Positions 1-7,036 of a DNA stretch of 38,213 nucleotides are shown piece after piece; the stretch's first letter is position 1; each line of letters starts with the position of its first letter. The stretch covers positions 1-38,213 of IMG/VR virus record IMGVR_UViG_3300032223_002028. The stretch is one strand, 5' to 3'. The position numbers and the translations under genes were made by a program. The notes beneath the pieces were generated by a model that did not search any database, was not told the origin of the DNA, and saw nothing but the letters and a program-made list of their open reading frames with translations. Source of the stretch: a virus.

Positions 1-123
1 AAGATGTTCCCCGGCCAGTTCCCGGCCAACACCGACCAGAGCGCCCCCACCAGAGCCCTTACGGCCCAATACGCGGCCCAGGGCAAGACGCCGGGCATGT
101 TGGGGAACATCGCCGGGGATGCG
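1..123. repeat. Terminal direct repeat, left copy
   Basis: The first 123 bases are identical, base for base, to the last 123 (38091-38213). The repeat lies inside a protein-coding gene whose frame is kept across the join. It therefore looks like the overlap left when a circular or circularly permuted genome is assembled, rather than a regulatory repeat. A genuine short terminal repeat at the virion ends cannot be excluded from sequence alone. Confidence 0.95.
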
Positions 124-1437
124 CTCGGCACGGCCCCAACTATGGCGCTTCCCGGCGGACCCATGGTGCAGGGTGCTGTGAGCGGGATGGCGACCGGGAG
201 CGGAACCACGCCGCAGGCCATCGCCATGGATGCGGGCACCGGGGCCATCGGCGGCTATCTAGGCGGCAAGCTGGTAAGGACGGTTGGCTCTGTCATATCT
301 CCAGAGTTAAAGCCCCCCGTTCGGCGACTTTATGACGCCAACGTAAAGCTGGCTCCGCAGGCGATGGCGGCTAATCAGGGCTTTATCGGCAACGCCAACA
401 AGCTTTCCGGGGGGTTCCCTGTGGCTGGCGAGCTAAAGCGGGCCGCCGACAATGCCTCGCTAGAGTCGTACCCGCTGGCGGTCGCCAACGACGCCTTAAG
501 CCACATTGGCTCTCGCTTGCCGGATAGCACCGCCCTGGCCGACGTTGCGCCCGAAACGCTAAAGGCTGCGAACGCCGCATACAGCAAAGTGGGGGCCGGC
601 AAAGACATACCGCTCGACGACACGTGGAAAGCGGAAATGGCGGGGCACAAGGCATCTATTGCGACCCTGCCTGCCGATCTTAAAACCAGATTCAACAAAT
701 ATGTAATTCCACTGGTTGACAGCTATATTGATCCGGTTACAGGCCAAATTCCGGCTAAAAATATGGCAGCCCTAAAGGTTGACCTAAATAAAGAAATCGC
801 CAATTGGAGCAATCCAGACGGATTTCAAAAAACGTATCTTGATGCCGTTAAAGGAATCCGCAAATCGGTGTTCGGGGCTTTGGGCCGTTCGGCTCCGGGG
901 GCCGACGTTCAACTCGCCAATGCAGATGCGACATGGACAAAATACAAACTTTTGGCTGATGCGACTAAGCGGGCGGCTGGCGCTCCAAACGTACCAGCGG
1001 GGGGATTCACGCCCGCGCATTTGATGTCAGCCATCAAGGCTTGGATGCCTGACCTCATATCCAGTCGGACAGCTCCGCTTCAAGGATTGGCGCAGGATGG
1101 GCTTGACGTTTTGCCAAGGGCCTTCACCGCCCCGGTTAGTGTGGCCCACGCCATCCCCGAAGCTATGGTGACAGCCGGTGTGGGCGCCTCTGACCTTCTG
1201 GGGGGAAATCGTGCGTTGGCGCTCGCCGCGCCCATGCTGGCGGCGTTCATGAACGTAAACCCAGCCCTCACGCGGGCTGCAATGGCTTCCCGTCCGTCAT
1301 GGGCACCTGTCGCGCGCGGATTGTTCAGCAGGTATGCTGGACCTCCGGCCCCAATCTTGGGAGGGGCATTGGCCGCCCAGGGTGCGCAGGCGGCCTCAGC
1401 CGCCGCCGGTTATCCCTACTACGGCGCAGGGCAGTAG
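1..1437 (+). CDS. Ejection/internal virion protein, C-terminal part (continues from 37827)
   Basis: This is the downstream part of a gene that starts at 37827. Joining the ends gives 264 + 1437 bases, an intact protein of 566 residues. The N-terminus carries two short DPYxAF motifs. The rest is Ala/Gly-rich with long predicted helices and hydrophobic Ala/Met stretches near the C-terminus (for example around 1220-1260 and 1360-1420). It is the last of three large genes after the nozzle-like protein. That place in podoviruses is taken by proteins packed inside the head and ejected with the DNA, so I infer an ejection protein. No catalytic motif was seen. The gene has no start codon of its own here; an ATG at position 4 is internal. 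Confidence 0.75.
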   Translation, partial: KMFPGQFPANTDQSAPTRALTAQYAAQGKTPGMLGNIAGDALGTAPTMALPGGPMVQGAVSGMATGSGTTPQAIAMDAGTGAIGGYLGGKLVRTVGSVISPELKPPVRRLYDANVKLAPQAMAANQGFIGNANKLSGGFPVAGELKRAADNASLESYPLAVANDALSHIGSRLPDSTALADVAPETLKAANAAYSKVGAGKDIPLDDTWKAEMAGHKASIATLPADLKTRFNKYVIPLVDSYIDPVTGQIPAKNMAALKVDLNKEIANWSNPDGFQKTYLDAVKGIRKSVFGALGRSAPGADVQLANADATWTKYKLLADATKRAAGAPNVPAGGFTPAHLMSAIKAWMPDLISSRTAPLQGLAQDGLDVLPRAFTAPVSVAHAIPEAMVTAGVGASDLLGGNRALALAAPMLAAFMNVNPALTRAAMASRPSWAPVARGLFSRYAGPPAPILGGALAAQGAQAASAAAGYPYYGAGQ

Positions 1438-1614
1438 CTACCGGATCAGGAACATCGCGGCGAGCAGGCAAAGGCCACAAGCGCCGGGGATTCCGAAGGC
1501 CACGAGGGCGGAGATGTTGGCGAAGTAGCGGTCGCCAAGCCTCAGCGCAAACGCCCGGATCGGACCCCCCGCTGCGCCGATCAAACCCGCCGCGATGAAG
1601 CCTGAAAGCGTCAT
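1438..1614 (-). CDS. Small membrane protein (58 aa), second gene of a leftward pair
   Basis: A 58-residue protein starting MTLSGFIAAGL, with two hydrophobic segments (about residues 3-20 and 35-57) separated by a short basic loop, so probably a two-pass membrane protein. Its ATG overlaps the TGA of the upstream gene (ATGA at 1614-1611), suggesting translational coupling. It lies on the opposite strand to all neighbouring virion genes and its stop touches the stop of the ejection-protein gene. Possible roles are a holin-like protein or a moron product expressed from the prophage; nothing in the sequence decides between them. Confidence 0.6.
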   Translation of the reverse strand: MTLSGFIAAGLIGAAGGPIRAFALRLGDRYFANISALVAFGIPGACGLCLLAAMFLIR

Positions 1615-1796
1615 CGAGCGAAACCCTTGAAGGCCCACACCAGGGCGGCGACCAGCAGGCCAACCGCTACAGGCGGCCCCGCGATGACAGAAAGACAGTC
1701 GTTGAGCGCGTAGCCCATCGACTGAAAAGCCCAGGCCGCAACCGCGACCCAGACGACCGAGCCCACCAGCCAAAGCCGGAACAGTCCCTTTTCCAT
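1611..1796 (-). CDS. Small membrane protein (61 aa), first gene of a leftward pair
   Basis: A 61-residue protein with two clear transmembrane segments (about residues 6-24 and 37-56) and a basic C-terminus. It resembles small two-pass membrane proteins with an RLWLV-type start that I recall from alphaproteobacterial genomes, none with a known function to me. It is the first gene of a leftward pair between the ejection-protein gene and the spike-base gene, with about 75 bases upstream before the divergent + gene. The isolated reverse orientation in a late operon is typical of a moron. A holin role is possible because lysis genes follow nearby on the other strand. Confidence 0.6.
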   Translation of the reverse strand: MEKGLFRLWLVGSVVWVAVAAWAFQSMGYALNDCLSVIAGPPVAVGLLVAALVWAFKGFAR

Positions 1797-1872
1797 AGGG
1801 CAGCTCTACCACAACCGAACGCCAACCCCAACCGCCCGGTTACGCCGCGCGGCCTTTCCGCATGGAGCCACC

Positions 1873-2112
1873 ATGACTCACCGCAGCGACCTTATCCCGA
1901 GCGACGCCGTCGCGGTCACGACCAGCGACACGGCCGCCAACGCCTTCGTCGGTCTCTACGTCGGCGTGGCCGGCGATGTGGCCGTGAAGGGCGCCAGCGG
2001 AACCGCCGTCACCTTCAAGAACTGCCCGGCGGGCCTGATCATCCCCATGGCGACCACGCTCGTCATGGCGACCAACACCACGGCGACCAACATCCTCGGG
2101 TTCCTCGCCTAA
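1873..2112 (+). CDS. Spike/tail-fibre base protein, small conserved (79 aa)
   Basis: A 79-residue protein with the pattern SDTAAN...GLYVGVAGDVAVK...TFKNCPAGLIIPM...TTATNI. This matches a small family I recall as RCAP_rcc01079-type spike base proteins, found next to tail-fibre genes in alphaproteobacterial phages and gene transfer agents. Such proteins are thought to be small beta-rich elements at the base of the fibre. A GGAG ribosome site sits 5 bases before the ATG. Its stop overlaps the start of the next gene (TAATG), so the two are probably translated together. Confidence 0.75.
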   Translation: MTHRSDLIPSDAVAVTTSDTAANAFVGLYVGVAGDVAVKGASGTAVTFKNCPAGLIIPMATTLVMATNTTATNILGFLA

Positions 2113-2915
2113 TGCACGCGCACGCGCTCTCCCTCAGCGCAGTCCGTTGCGGCGGGTTCGATCCGGCGACCGTGTCGCTTCTGGCGGCCATGTCGGTTCA
2201 ACCCGACGCGAAGCACAAGCTCGCCATCGACACCTTTATCAAGGGCCTGAAGGCAGCTGGGCTGTGGTCGACCATCGACTACATGTGCGGCTGGGGCGCA
2301 CTGCACGACGCGCAGGCGTTCCGCATCAACTGGCGCAGTCCTTCTCTGGTCGGCTCGGCGGTCAACAGCCCGACCTTCGCTGCCGACGGCGGCTACACCT
2401 TCGACGGCGCGACCAACTACGTGGACACCGGCTGGATCGCCTCGACCATGGCGCTCAACGTCACCACGTCGGGCGGTACGGTCGGCATCTACCAGGCGAC
2501 GAACGTAGCCTCGAACGGCTTCGCCATGGGCACCGGGACATCGGGCAACAATCGCCTTGCGGTGAGCTCCAAGACCGCCACCAACTTCGCGGGCGCGGCG
2601 GTAATTTCGTCTAACGTGGTGGGAACCGCAGCGGTATCCGACGCCCGGGGCCTGACCACGGCTTCGAGGAACGGGACCACCAGCGTTCCGATATACAAAG
2701 CGGGCGCCCTAGACGAGACGATTACCGTGGTGGCCGGGGTTCTGCCGACCACCTCCGTTTTCCTCGGCGGCACGAACAGCGCGGGCTCCCTATCCACTGG
2801 TCTAGCGGCGCAGCTACGGGGCGCAGTCATCGCCGGGAACTGGAGTTCCACCCAGCAAGCGACGTTCTACGCCCTGGCCCAGGCCTGCATGACCTCCATC
2901 GGGGCGAATGTCTAA
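2112..2915 (+). CDS. Tail fibre/spike protein, LamG-like beta-sandwich (267 aa)
   Basis: The N-terminal 60 residues form a predicted helix (DAKHKLAIDTFIKGLKAAG). They are followed by a beta-rich region with the signature TFAADGGYTFDGATNYVDTGW, which resembles the start of concanavalin-like (LamG-type) carbohydrate-binding folds seen in phage tail proteins. The C-terminal end returns to a helix (STQQATFYALAQACM). It follows the spike base protein with a TAATG overlap. The likely role is a receptor-binding or exposed tail component; the ligand is unknown. Confidence 0.65.
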   Translation: MHAHALSLSAVRCGGFDPATVSLLAAMSVQPDAKHKLAIDTFIKGLKAAGLWSTIDYMCGWGALHDAQAFRINWRSPSLVGSAVNSPTFAADGGYTFDGATNYVDTGWIASTMALNVTTSGGTVGIYQATNVASNGFAMGTGTSGNNRLAVSSKTATNFAGAAVISSNVVGTAAVSDARGLTTASRNGTTSVPIYKAGALDETITVVAGVLPTTSVFLGGTNSAGSLSTGLAAQLRGAVIAGNWSSTQQATFYALAQACMTSIGANV

Positions 2916-2982
2916 CCCATGCGCCGGGCGCTGCGCTGGCTCGCCTACCTCCTCCTGCGCCTCACCAAAGGTGACCACACCC

Positions 2983-3228
2983 ATGATCATCAAGCTTCTG
3001 ATCGTGCCTGCCGCCGACATCATTTGGCTGCAAGGCATGACCTACAATGACAGCGACCCGACCCAGATGCTGAAGCCGCGCGTGATTGAGGCGGGGCCGA
3101 ACACCGGAGACGGCGCCCTCGGCCTCGGCACCATCACCGACCCGGCCAATTCGGCGGTGTCATCCTACCTGATGAGCTGCGACCAGGTGGACATCGACAC
3201 CGACATTGCCTGGCCGCCGGCTGAGTAA
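2983..3228 (+). CDS. Small late protein A of a paralogous pair (81 aa)
   Basis: The chosen ATG at 2983 has a strong ribosome site (AAAGGTGA, 2967-2974); the longer frame from 2908 starts within the previous gene and lacks one. The protein has the core pattern PRVIEAGPNTGDGALG...ITDPANS...DIDTDIAWPP. The next gene repeats this pattern, so the two are paralogs. No function is recognised. The position between tail fibre and endolysin suggests a small virion or tail-tip component. Confidence 0.7.
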   Translation: MIIKLLIVPAADIIWLQGMTYNDSDPTQMLKPRVIEAGPNTGDGALGLGTITDPANSAVSSYLMSCDQVDIDTDIAWPPAE

Positions 3229-3443
3229 TGCTTCTTCTGATCCTCAACACGGCCCAGGCCACGTCGGCTGACGCCAGCCCGCTCCTGGCTCCCCGGCTTA
3301 TCGCTGCGGGGCCGGAATCCGGGAACTACGCCGTCAACCCCGCCGTGATCGACGACCCGGTCCATGCCGCCTACCGCGCCGTCTTGGTGCAGGGGCGGAT
3401 TGTGGATCTGGACGTCGCGGGGGCCTGGCCCTCGGACGATTGA
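3228..3443 (+). CDS. Small late protein B of a paralogous pair (71 aa)
   Basis: This 71-residue protein shares PRLIAAGPESGNYAV...VIDDPVHAAY...DLDVAGAWP with the preceding gene, in the same order and spacing, so it is a tandem paralog. The ATG overlaps the upstream stop (TAATG at 3226-3230). The N-terminus (MLLLILNTAQATSA) is mildly hydrophobic. It could be mistaken for a signal peptide, but its counterpart starts similarly (MIIKLLIVPA), suggesting a buried beta-strand. Function unknown. Confidence 0.7.
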   Translation: MLLLILNTAQATSADASPLLAPRLIAAGPESGNYAVNPAVIDDPVHAAYRAVLVQGRIVDLDVAGAWPSDD

Positions 3444-3449
3444 CCCTTG

Positions 3450-3471
3450 GGCCGCCCTAACCCGGCGGGCC
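3450..3471 (+). terminator. GC-rich hairpin before the lysis genes
   Basis: GG-CCGCC pairs with GGCGG-CC (one bulged G) around a short loop, followed by GCTTTCGTT. The T-run is poor, so this may be a weak terminator or RNA-stabilising hairpin between the tail and lysis genes. Confidence 0.4.
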
Positions 3472-3490
3472 GCTTTCGTTAGGGCACACG

Positions 3491-4225
3491 ATGCGGGAAA
3501 TCCCCCAGGTCGCTATCGACTTCGTCAAGCGCGTCGAGGCGTGCCGCCTGAAATCCTACCAGGATTCCGCCGGGGTCTGGACCATCGGCTATGGTCACGT
3601 TGGGCCTGAGGTTCACGTCGGTGTGCTGTGGACCCAGGCGCAGGCTGACAGCGCCCTTGCGTCCGACCTCTCCACCGCTGCGGCCCGTCTGGCCTCCGTG
3701 GTCAACCGGCCGATCATAGACGACCTGACCGACAACCAATACGCGGCGCTCGTCTCCTTCGTGTTCAACCTCGGTTGCGATCCGAAGTGGACCATCTGGA
3801 AGGTTCTGAACCGGGCGCAATACGATCAGGTTCCGGCCCAGCTCGCGCGCTTCGTCTACGCGGGCAAGGTCAAGCTGAACGGACTGGTCAACCGGCGCAA
3901 CGCTGAAATCGCCCTTTGGTCCACCGCCGAGCCCGGGTCTTCGGATGAGGCCCCGCCGTCCTCGTTCACCCGCGCAGAGCCCACACCCCCTGCGCCTGCT
4001 ACGGGAATACCCCTGCACGCGCAAAAGCCGTTCCTGGCCGTGGCCTCCGCTGCTGTGCTCGGGGCGCCTGCGGGGATCAAGCAGGTCGCGGATGTTGTGG
4101 CGCCCTACGCCGACAAGTCGCACTACGTCGCCAACGCGGTCGAACTCTTGGCGACGGCCGGCGGGGCTGCTGCGGTCGCGGGCGTTGTCGTCCTGTGGCT
4201 TCAGAGCCGACAGGCGAAGCGATGA
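3491..4225 (+). CDS. Endolysin, GH24 lysozyme with C-terminal membrane segments (244 aa)
   Basis: The N-terminal 150 residues are a phage T4-type lysozyme. The catalytic triad spacing E-8x-D-5x-T is visible as Glu16, Asp25 and Thr31 before GYGH (residues 33-36), and the helical core NQYAALVSFVFNLG follows. It cuts the glycan strand of peptidoglycan. After a Pro/Ala-rich linker (about 150-175), two hydrophobic stretches (about 178-200 and 217-237) suggest a membrane-anchored C-terminus, unlike soluble T4 lysozyme at about 164 residues. The spanin gene begins in its stop codon (ATGA). The membrane part could tether the enzyme until the membrane is depolarised, or serve a holin-like role. Confidence 0.9.
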   Translation: MREIPQVAIDFVKRVEACRLKSYQDSAGVWTIGYGHVGPEVHVGVLWTQAQADSALASDLSTAAARLASVVNRPIIDDLTDNQYAALVSFVFNLGCDPKWTIWKVLNRAQYDQVPAQLARFVYAGKVKLNGLVNRRNAEIALWSTAEPGSSDEAPPSSFTRAEPTPPAPATGIPLHAQKPFLAVASAAVLGAPAGIKQVADVVAPYADKSHYVANAVELLATAGGAAAVAGVVVLWLQSRQAKR

Positions 4226-4656
4226 CCGCCGCCTTCGTCCTCTCCTGGATCACCCATCACCTGAAACTGGTCGCATACGGGGTCGCCGTGGCTGCTGTCG
4301 TCTTCCTGTTCGCCGCCTACCATCAAGAGAAGATGACCCGCTTTGCCGCCGAGCATGACCGGGATCAGGCGAGAGCCGCCGCCATCGTTCAGAAGGGCCA
4401 AGCGGACCTGAACCAGACCGCCGCGACCGTGGCCGATTCTGCGGCCTCCAGAGCCGTCAACATCACCGTGAGGGCCGAAGATGCCGCCCATGTCGTCCAA
4501 GCCGCTCCTGGGGCTTCTGAGGCCCTTCCTGCTGGCCTTCGGGCTGCTACCCTTGACGCTATTGCCGGGATGCGCCGGGAAGCCGCCGTTGCCGATGGGG
4601 TTGAAGATCCCGGTGGCGCAAAGCCTGCGGGAACCGTGCCCCCGCCCGGAGGCTGA
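4222..4656 (+). CDS. Rz-like inner-membrane spanin (144 aa)
   Basis: From the ATG that overlaps the endolysin stop, the protein has one N-terminal membrane segment (about residues 13-34). A charged Ala/Gln/Glu-rich region follows, likely periplasmic coiled coil, and then a Pro-rich tail. This is the classical i-spanin build. A lipoprotein gene lies nested inside it in another frame, as in lambda Rz/Rz1. Together the two would fuse inner and outer membranes in the final lysis step. Naming is from architecture and position; spanins are poorly conserved in sequence. Confidence 0.8.
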   Translation: MTAAFVLSWITHHLKLVAYGVAVAAVVFLFAAYHQEKMTRFAAEHDRDQARAAAIVQKGQADLNQTAATVADSAASRAVNITVRAEDAAHVVQAAPGASEALPAGLRAATLDAIAGMRREAAVADGVEDPGGAKPAGTVPPPGG

Positions 4657-4828
4657 GTTCGTCACCGTGGGCGACCTGGCCGCGTTCACCGTGCGTCAGG
4701 AAGCGGCCATCTCGATTTGCGATGCGCGCCGGGGTGCAGCGGTCGCCACCATAGACGCCGCGAACGCCATGCAGGCCCAGTTTGCGAAGGCTCTCAAACC
4801 CAAGCCGTGGTGGCACATATGGCCCTGA
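4481..4828 (+). CDS. Rz1-like outer-membrane spanin lipoprotein (115 aa)
   Basis: A type II signal peptide spans residues 1-30, with lipobox LLPGC and Cys31 as the lipidation site. A Pro-rich segment follows directly (KPPLPMGLKIP), as in Rz1. The gene starts inside the Rz-like gene in a different frame and runs past its end. Met4 (4490) is an alternative start. At 115 residues it is longer than lambda Rz1 (60). It is the predicted outer-membrane partner of the upstream spanin. Confidence 0.85.
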   Translation: MPPMSSKPLLGLLRPFLLAFGLLPLTLLPGCAGKPPLPMGLKIPVAQSLREPCPRPEAEFVTVGDLAAFTVRQEAAISICDARRGAAVATIDAANAMQAQFAKALKPKPWWHIWP

Positions 4829-4932
4829 TCTCAGACGTCTTCGTGGTGCTCGGGCTCGTGGTCTACTGCACCGCGCTTCCGGCCGTCATCCTGTGGCTTG
4901 ATCGGGGGTGGGCTCAGCAGGCTTCGGACTAA
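4819..4932 (+). CDS. Tiny single-pass membrane protein (37 aa)
   Basis: A 37-residue protein with one strong transmembrane segment (about residues 5-25) and a short C-terminus. The ATG at 4819 lies just before the stop of the Rz1-like gene (overlap of 10 bases), and the stop overlaps that of a convergent gene by 4 bases. Size, single membrane span and place in the lysis cassette would fit a small holin or holin regulator. There is no sequence proof. Confidence 0.5.
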   Translation: MALISDVFVVLGLVVYCTALPAVILWLDRGWAQQASD

Positions 4933-5258
4933 ACTGGCGGGTCACGCTCATCACGCTTCCACGCAAATGGGTAACGCGGCATCGGGCCTCTGAAATCGGC
5001 GTCCTCGACCTGAGACGCGACTTCGTCGGCAATGGCGGCCAAAGCCGCTTTGGAAAATTCCCAGTCTAGGGATGGACTGCTTACCCACACGCCGCGATCA
5101 CGGCCTTTACCGCAGCATATGTCCACCTCAACATTTCGAACGGTGAATCCGCCACACGAGCAGCCGTCGAAGAGGCTGAGCCGACAAACGCCGACCTCGC
5201 GGATTAGGTCAATGATCACTTCAGTCTCTCTCGGCCGCAGTTTTGGCTCGGCGCTCAT
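4929..5258 (-). CDS. Leftward hypothetical protein with Cys cluster (109 aa)
   Basis: The start is supported by GAGAGG upstream on the minus strand. A central Cys-rich segment (CSCGGFTVRNVEVDICCGKG, about residues 33-52) might bind a metal or form disulfides. The rest is amphipathic with a charged C-terminus. It opposes the lysis genes, converging on the tiny membrane protein. With the divergent gene at 5367 it leaves about 110 bases that could hold promoters in both directions. This makes it a moron candidate. Function unknown. Confidence 0.6.
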   Translation of the reverse strand: MSAEPKLRPRETEVIIDLIREVGVCRLSLFDGCSCGGFTVRNVEVDICCGKGRDRGVWVSSPSLDWEFSKAALAAIADEVASQVEDADFRGPMPRYPFAWKRDERDPPV

Positions 5259-5366
5259 CTGAACCTCTCGGTTTGTCGCAGCACCCCGGCTAGTGACGGG
5301 GAAGTGCAGCGAAGCGGAACGACTGGATTATAACACGAATCCAACAAATTAACAGGCGGGCCGATC
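5259..5366. promoter_or_regulatory. Divergent intergenic region, possible promoter
   Basis: An AT-richer stretch containing TTATAA inside an inverted repeat (GGATT and AATCC arms separated by 8 bases, about 5323-5342). It lies between a leftward and a rightward gene and resembles a -10 element with a possible regulator site. No convincing -35 was found. Confidence 0.3.
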
Positions 5367-5633
5367 ATGAACGCTGCCGAATGGCTCATGTTGGGCGCGC
5401 TCGCCCTGACGCTCCTCACCACGATTGCCGGGGGCTGCTACATCGCGGGGCGGCACTCGCAACGGATCGACACCCACGATCATGAAATCAGCAACCTCAA
5501 GACCAAGACCGACGCCCACTCCACCGCCATCGCAGACATTACAGGCATGAAGGACCTGTTGCGAGAGGTCCGCGAAGACGTGAAGGCGATGATGGGCCGG
5601 TCACGAACGGGTCGCTCTGGTGGGAGCATCTGA
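5367..5633 (+). CDS. Membrane-anchored coiled-coil protein (88 aa)
   Basis: One N-terminal membrane segment (about residues 6-27) is followed by a heptad-like region (HSQRIDTHDHEISNLKTKTD to LLREVREDVKAMM), so it is a short membrane-anchored coiled coil. Phages often carry such proteins near lysis or packaging genes; a second spanin-like or holin-associated role is possible. The stop overlaps the start of the metallophosphoesterase gene (TGATG). Confidence 0.6.
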   Translation: MNAAEWLMLGALALTLLTTIAGGCYIAGRHSQRIDTHDHEISNLKTKTDAHSTAIADITGMKDLLREVREDVKAMMGRSRTGRSGGSI

Positions 5634-6793
5634 TGAAAGACCGCCGTACCGGAGCCCCGCCGCTCGCCCGAGAAATCTGCCTCAGCCGCATCGAAGCCAT
5701 TCACGAATGTCTGGAGGAAGGCTTTCCGCACGAGTACCCTGGTGGACGGGTCCGCAATGCCTTCGGGGAAGCCGCCCGGCGGCTGGGGATCGACAAGCCC
5801 ACCCTACAGAACTGCCTCAACACCGCTGAGCGCTGCTACGGCCTGAAGGTCGATCCGCAGCGGTTTCAGGCCAAGCCCGTTGTGACCCCGTTCCAATTCG
5901 ATGAACTGCCATTCAACGGCGAGCCTGACGCCGAGGAATTGATCGCGCTCCTCACCGAGCGCCATGCCGTGCGGAAAATCCGCCACGAGGCGACCAAGCT
6001 GCGTCAGGTCGCAATTGGGCTTGATGGCCCTATCGCCCTTGGGCTGTTCGGAGACCCCCACATTGACGATCCCGGGTGCGCCTGGGGCGACCTGGAGCGT
6101 GACGTCCGCATTTGCCGCGACGTTCCAGGCTTCCTGGCGGTGGACGTGGGCGACGACTCGAACAACTGGGTCGGTCGCCTAATGAAGCTCTATGCCGATC
6201 AGGAGGTCACGTCCGGCCAGTCGCTCAAGCTCATCGAGTGGCTGATGACGTCGCTGCCGTGGCTGCTGCGGATCAAGGGCAACCACGACAACTGGAACAC
6301 TGAGAAGGGCGATCCGGCCGACTACATCCACCGGCTGGCGAACTCCATGGGCGCCCTGGAGCCGCACGGAGCGCGGTTGCAGCTCAACCTTCCGGCCGGC
6401 GCCAGCCTACGCATCCACGTCCGTCACGACTTTCCCGGCGGCTCACAATTCAACCCGGCCCACGCCATGGTCCGCGAGACGCTGTTCGGTCACCGCGACC
6501 ACATCCTGGCCTGTGGCCACCGCCACACCGCCGGGTATATCCCGATCTGGCACAACGACCCCCGCCGCCTGTGTCACGGCATGAGGCTCGGCACCTATAA
6601 GGACTTCGACCATTACGCCGCCGAGAAGGGCTTTCAGGATGGCAACTGGGCGCGCTCCATGGCGGCGGTTGTGGATCCAGACTTTGCCGACGATCCAGTC
6701 CGGTTCATCAAGGTGTTCTTCAGTCTGGAGGAAGCGGCTGAGTTCCTGACCTGGCGCCGGGCCAAGTGGGACGTCGGGTCGCGTGCCGCATGA
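5633..6793 (+). CDS. Calcineurin-like metallophosphoesterase with N-terminal helical domain (386 aa)
   Basis: All metal-binding motifs of calcineurin-type phosphoesterases are visible in order: GDPH (Asp141, His143), DVGD (Asp174), GNHD (Asn217, His218, Asp219), H265-D266 and GHRH (His296, His298). The first 130 residues precede the catalytic fold and include a helix-turn-helix-like stretch (NAFGEAARRLGIDKPTLQNCL), suggesting nucleic-acid binding. The substrate may be a nucleotide or nucleic acid. A TGATG overlap links it to the preceding gene. The GGGAG ribosome site supports the ATG at 5633. Confidence 0.85.
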   Translation: MKDRRTGAPPLAREICLSRIEAIHECLEEGFPHEYPGGRVRNAFGEAARRLGIDKPTLQNCLNTAERCYGLKVDPQRFQAKPVVTPFQFDELPFNGEPDAEELIALLTERHAVRKIRHEATKLRQVAIGLDGPIALGLFGDPHIDDPGCAWGDLERDVRICRDVPGFLAVDVGDDSNNWVGRLMKLYADQEVTSGQSLKLIEWLMTSLPWLLRIKGNHDNWNTEKGDPADYIHRLANSMGALEPHGARLQLNLPAGASLRIHVRHDFPGGSQFNPAHAMVRETLFGHRDHILACGHRHTAGYIPIWHNDPRRLCHGMRLGTYKDFDHYAAEKGFQDGNWARSMAAVVDPDFADDPVRFIKVFFSLEEAAEFLTWRRAKWDVGSRAA

Positions 6794-6984
6794 TCTCCGA
6801 TCCCGACCGTTCCGAACTCGACCGCAAGATAGCCCGGGTCTGGGCGTCACCGGCTGGACGGGAATTGCTGGAGGCTATGGACCGGCTTTTCCTGTCGCTT
6901 GATCCAGTAACCATCCGAGCGAGCTTGGCCCGGTCTCGGAAGCTGTGGAGCGGGGATGTAGCCCGGGCGCCACACGATCCATAG
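6790..6984 (+). CDS. Small hypothetical protein (64 aa)
   Basis: The ATG overlaps the stop of the metallophosphoesterase gene (ATGA), which decides the start over a longer frame from 6766. The protein is helical and charged (ELDRKIARVWASPAGRELLEAMDRLF) with no recognisable motif. It is the last gene of the long late block. Confidence 0.55.
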   Translation: MISDPDRSELDRKIARVWASPAGRELLEAMDRLFLSLDPVTIRASLARSRKLWSGDVARAPHDP

Positions 6985-7036
6985 TTCATGCTGCTCTGCT
7001 CCCCCGACTAGCTGGAGACGGGAGGGGGTTGCAGGG
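6984..7036 (+). repeat. Imperfect dispersed repeat, copy A
   Basis: About 53 bases beginning GTTCATGCTGC and containing CCCCCGA, CTGGAGA and GGGTTGC, in the same order and near-equal spacing as 9542-9595. See the matching copy for interpretation. Confidence 0.6.

Noticed and set aside
2919-3050. Short frame MRRALRWLAYLLLRLTKG... after the tail-fibre stop
   Set aside because: It has no ribosome site and runs over the strong site and start of the gene at 2983.
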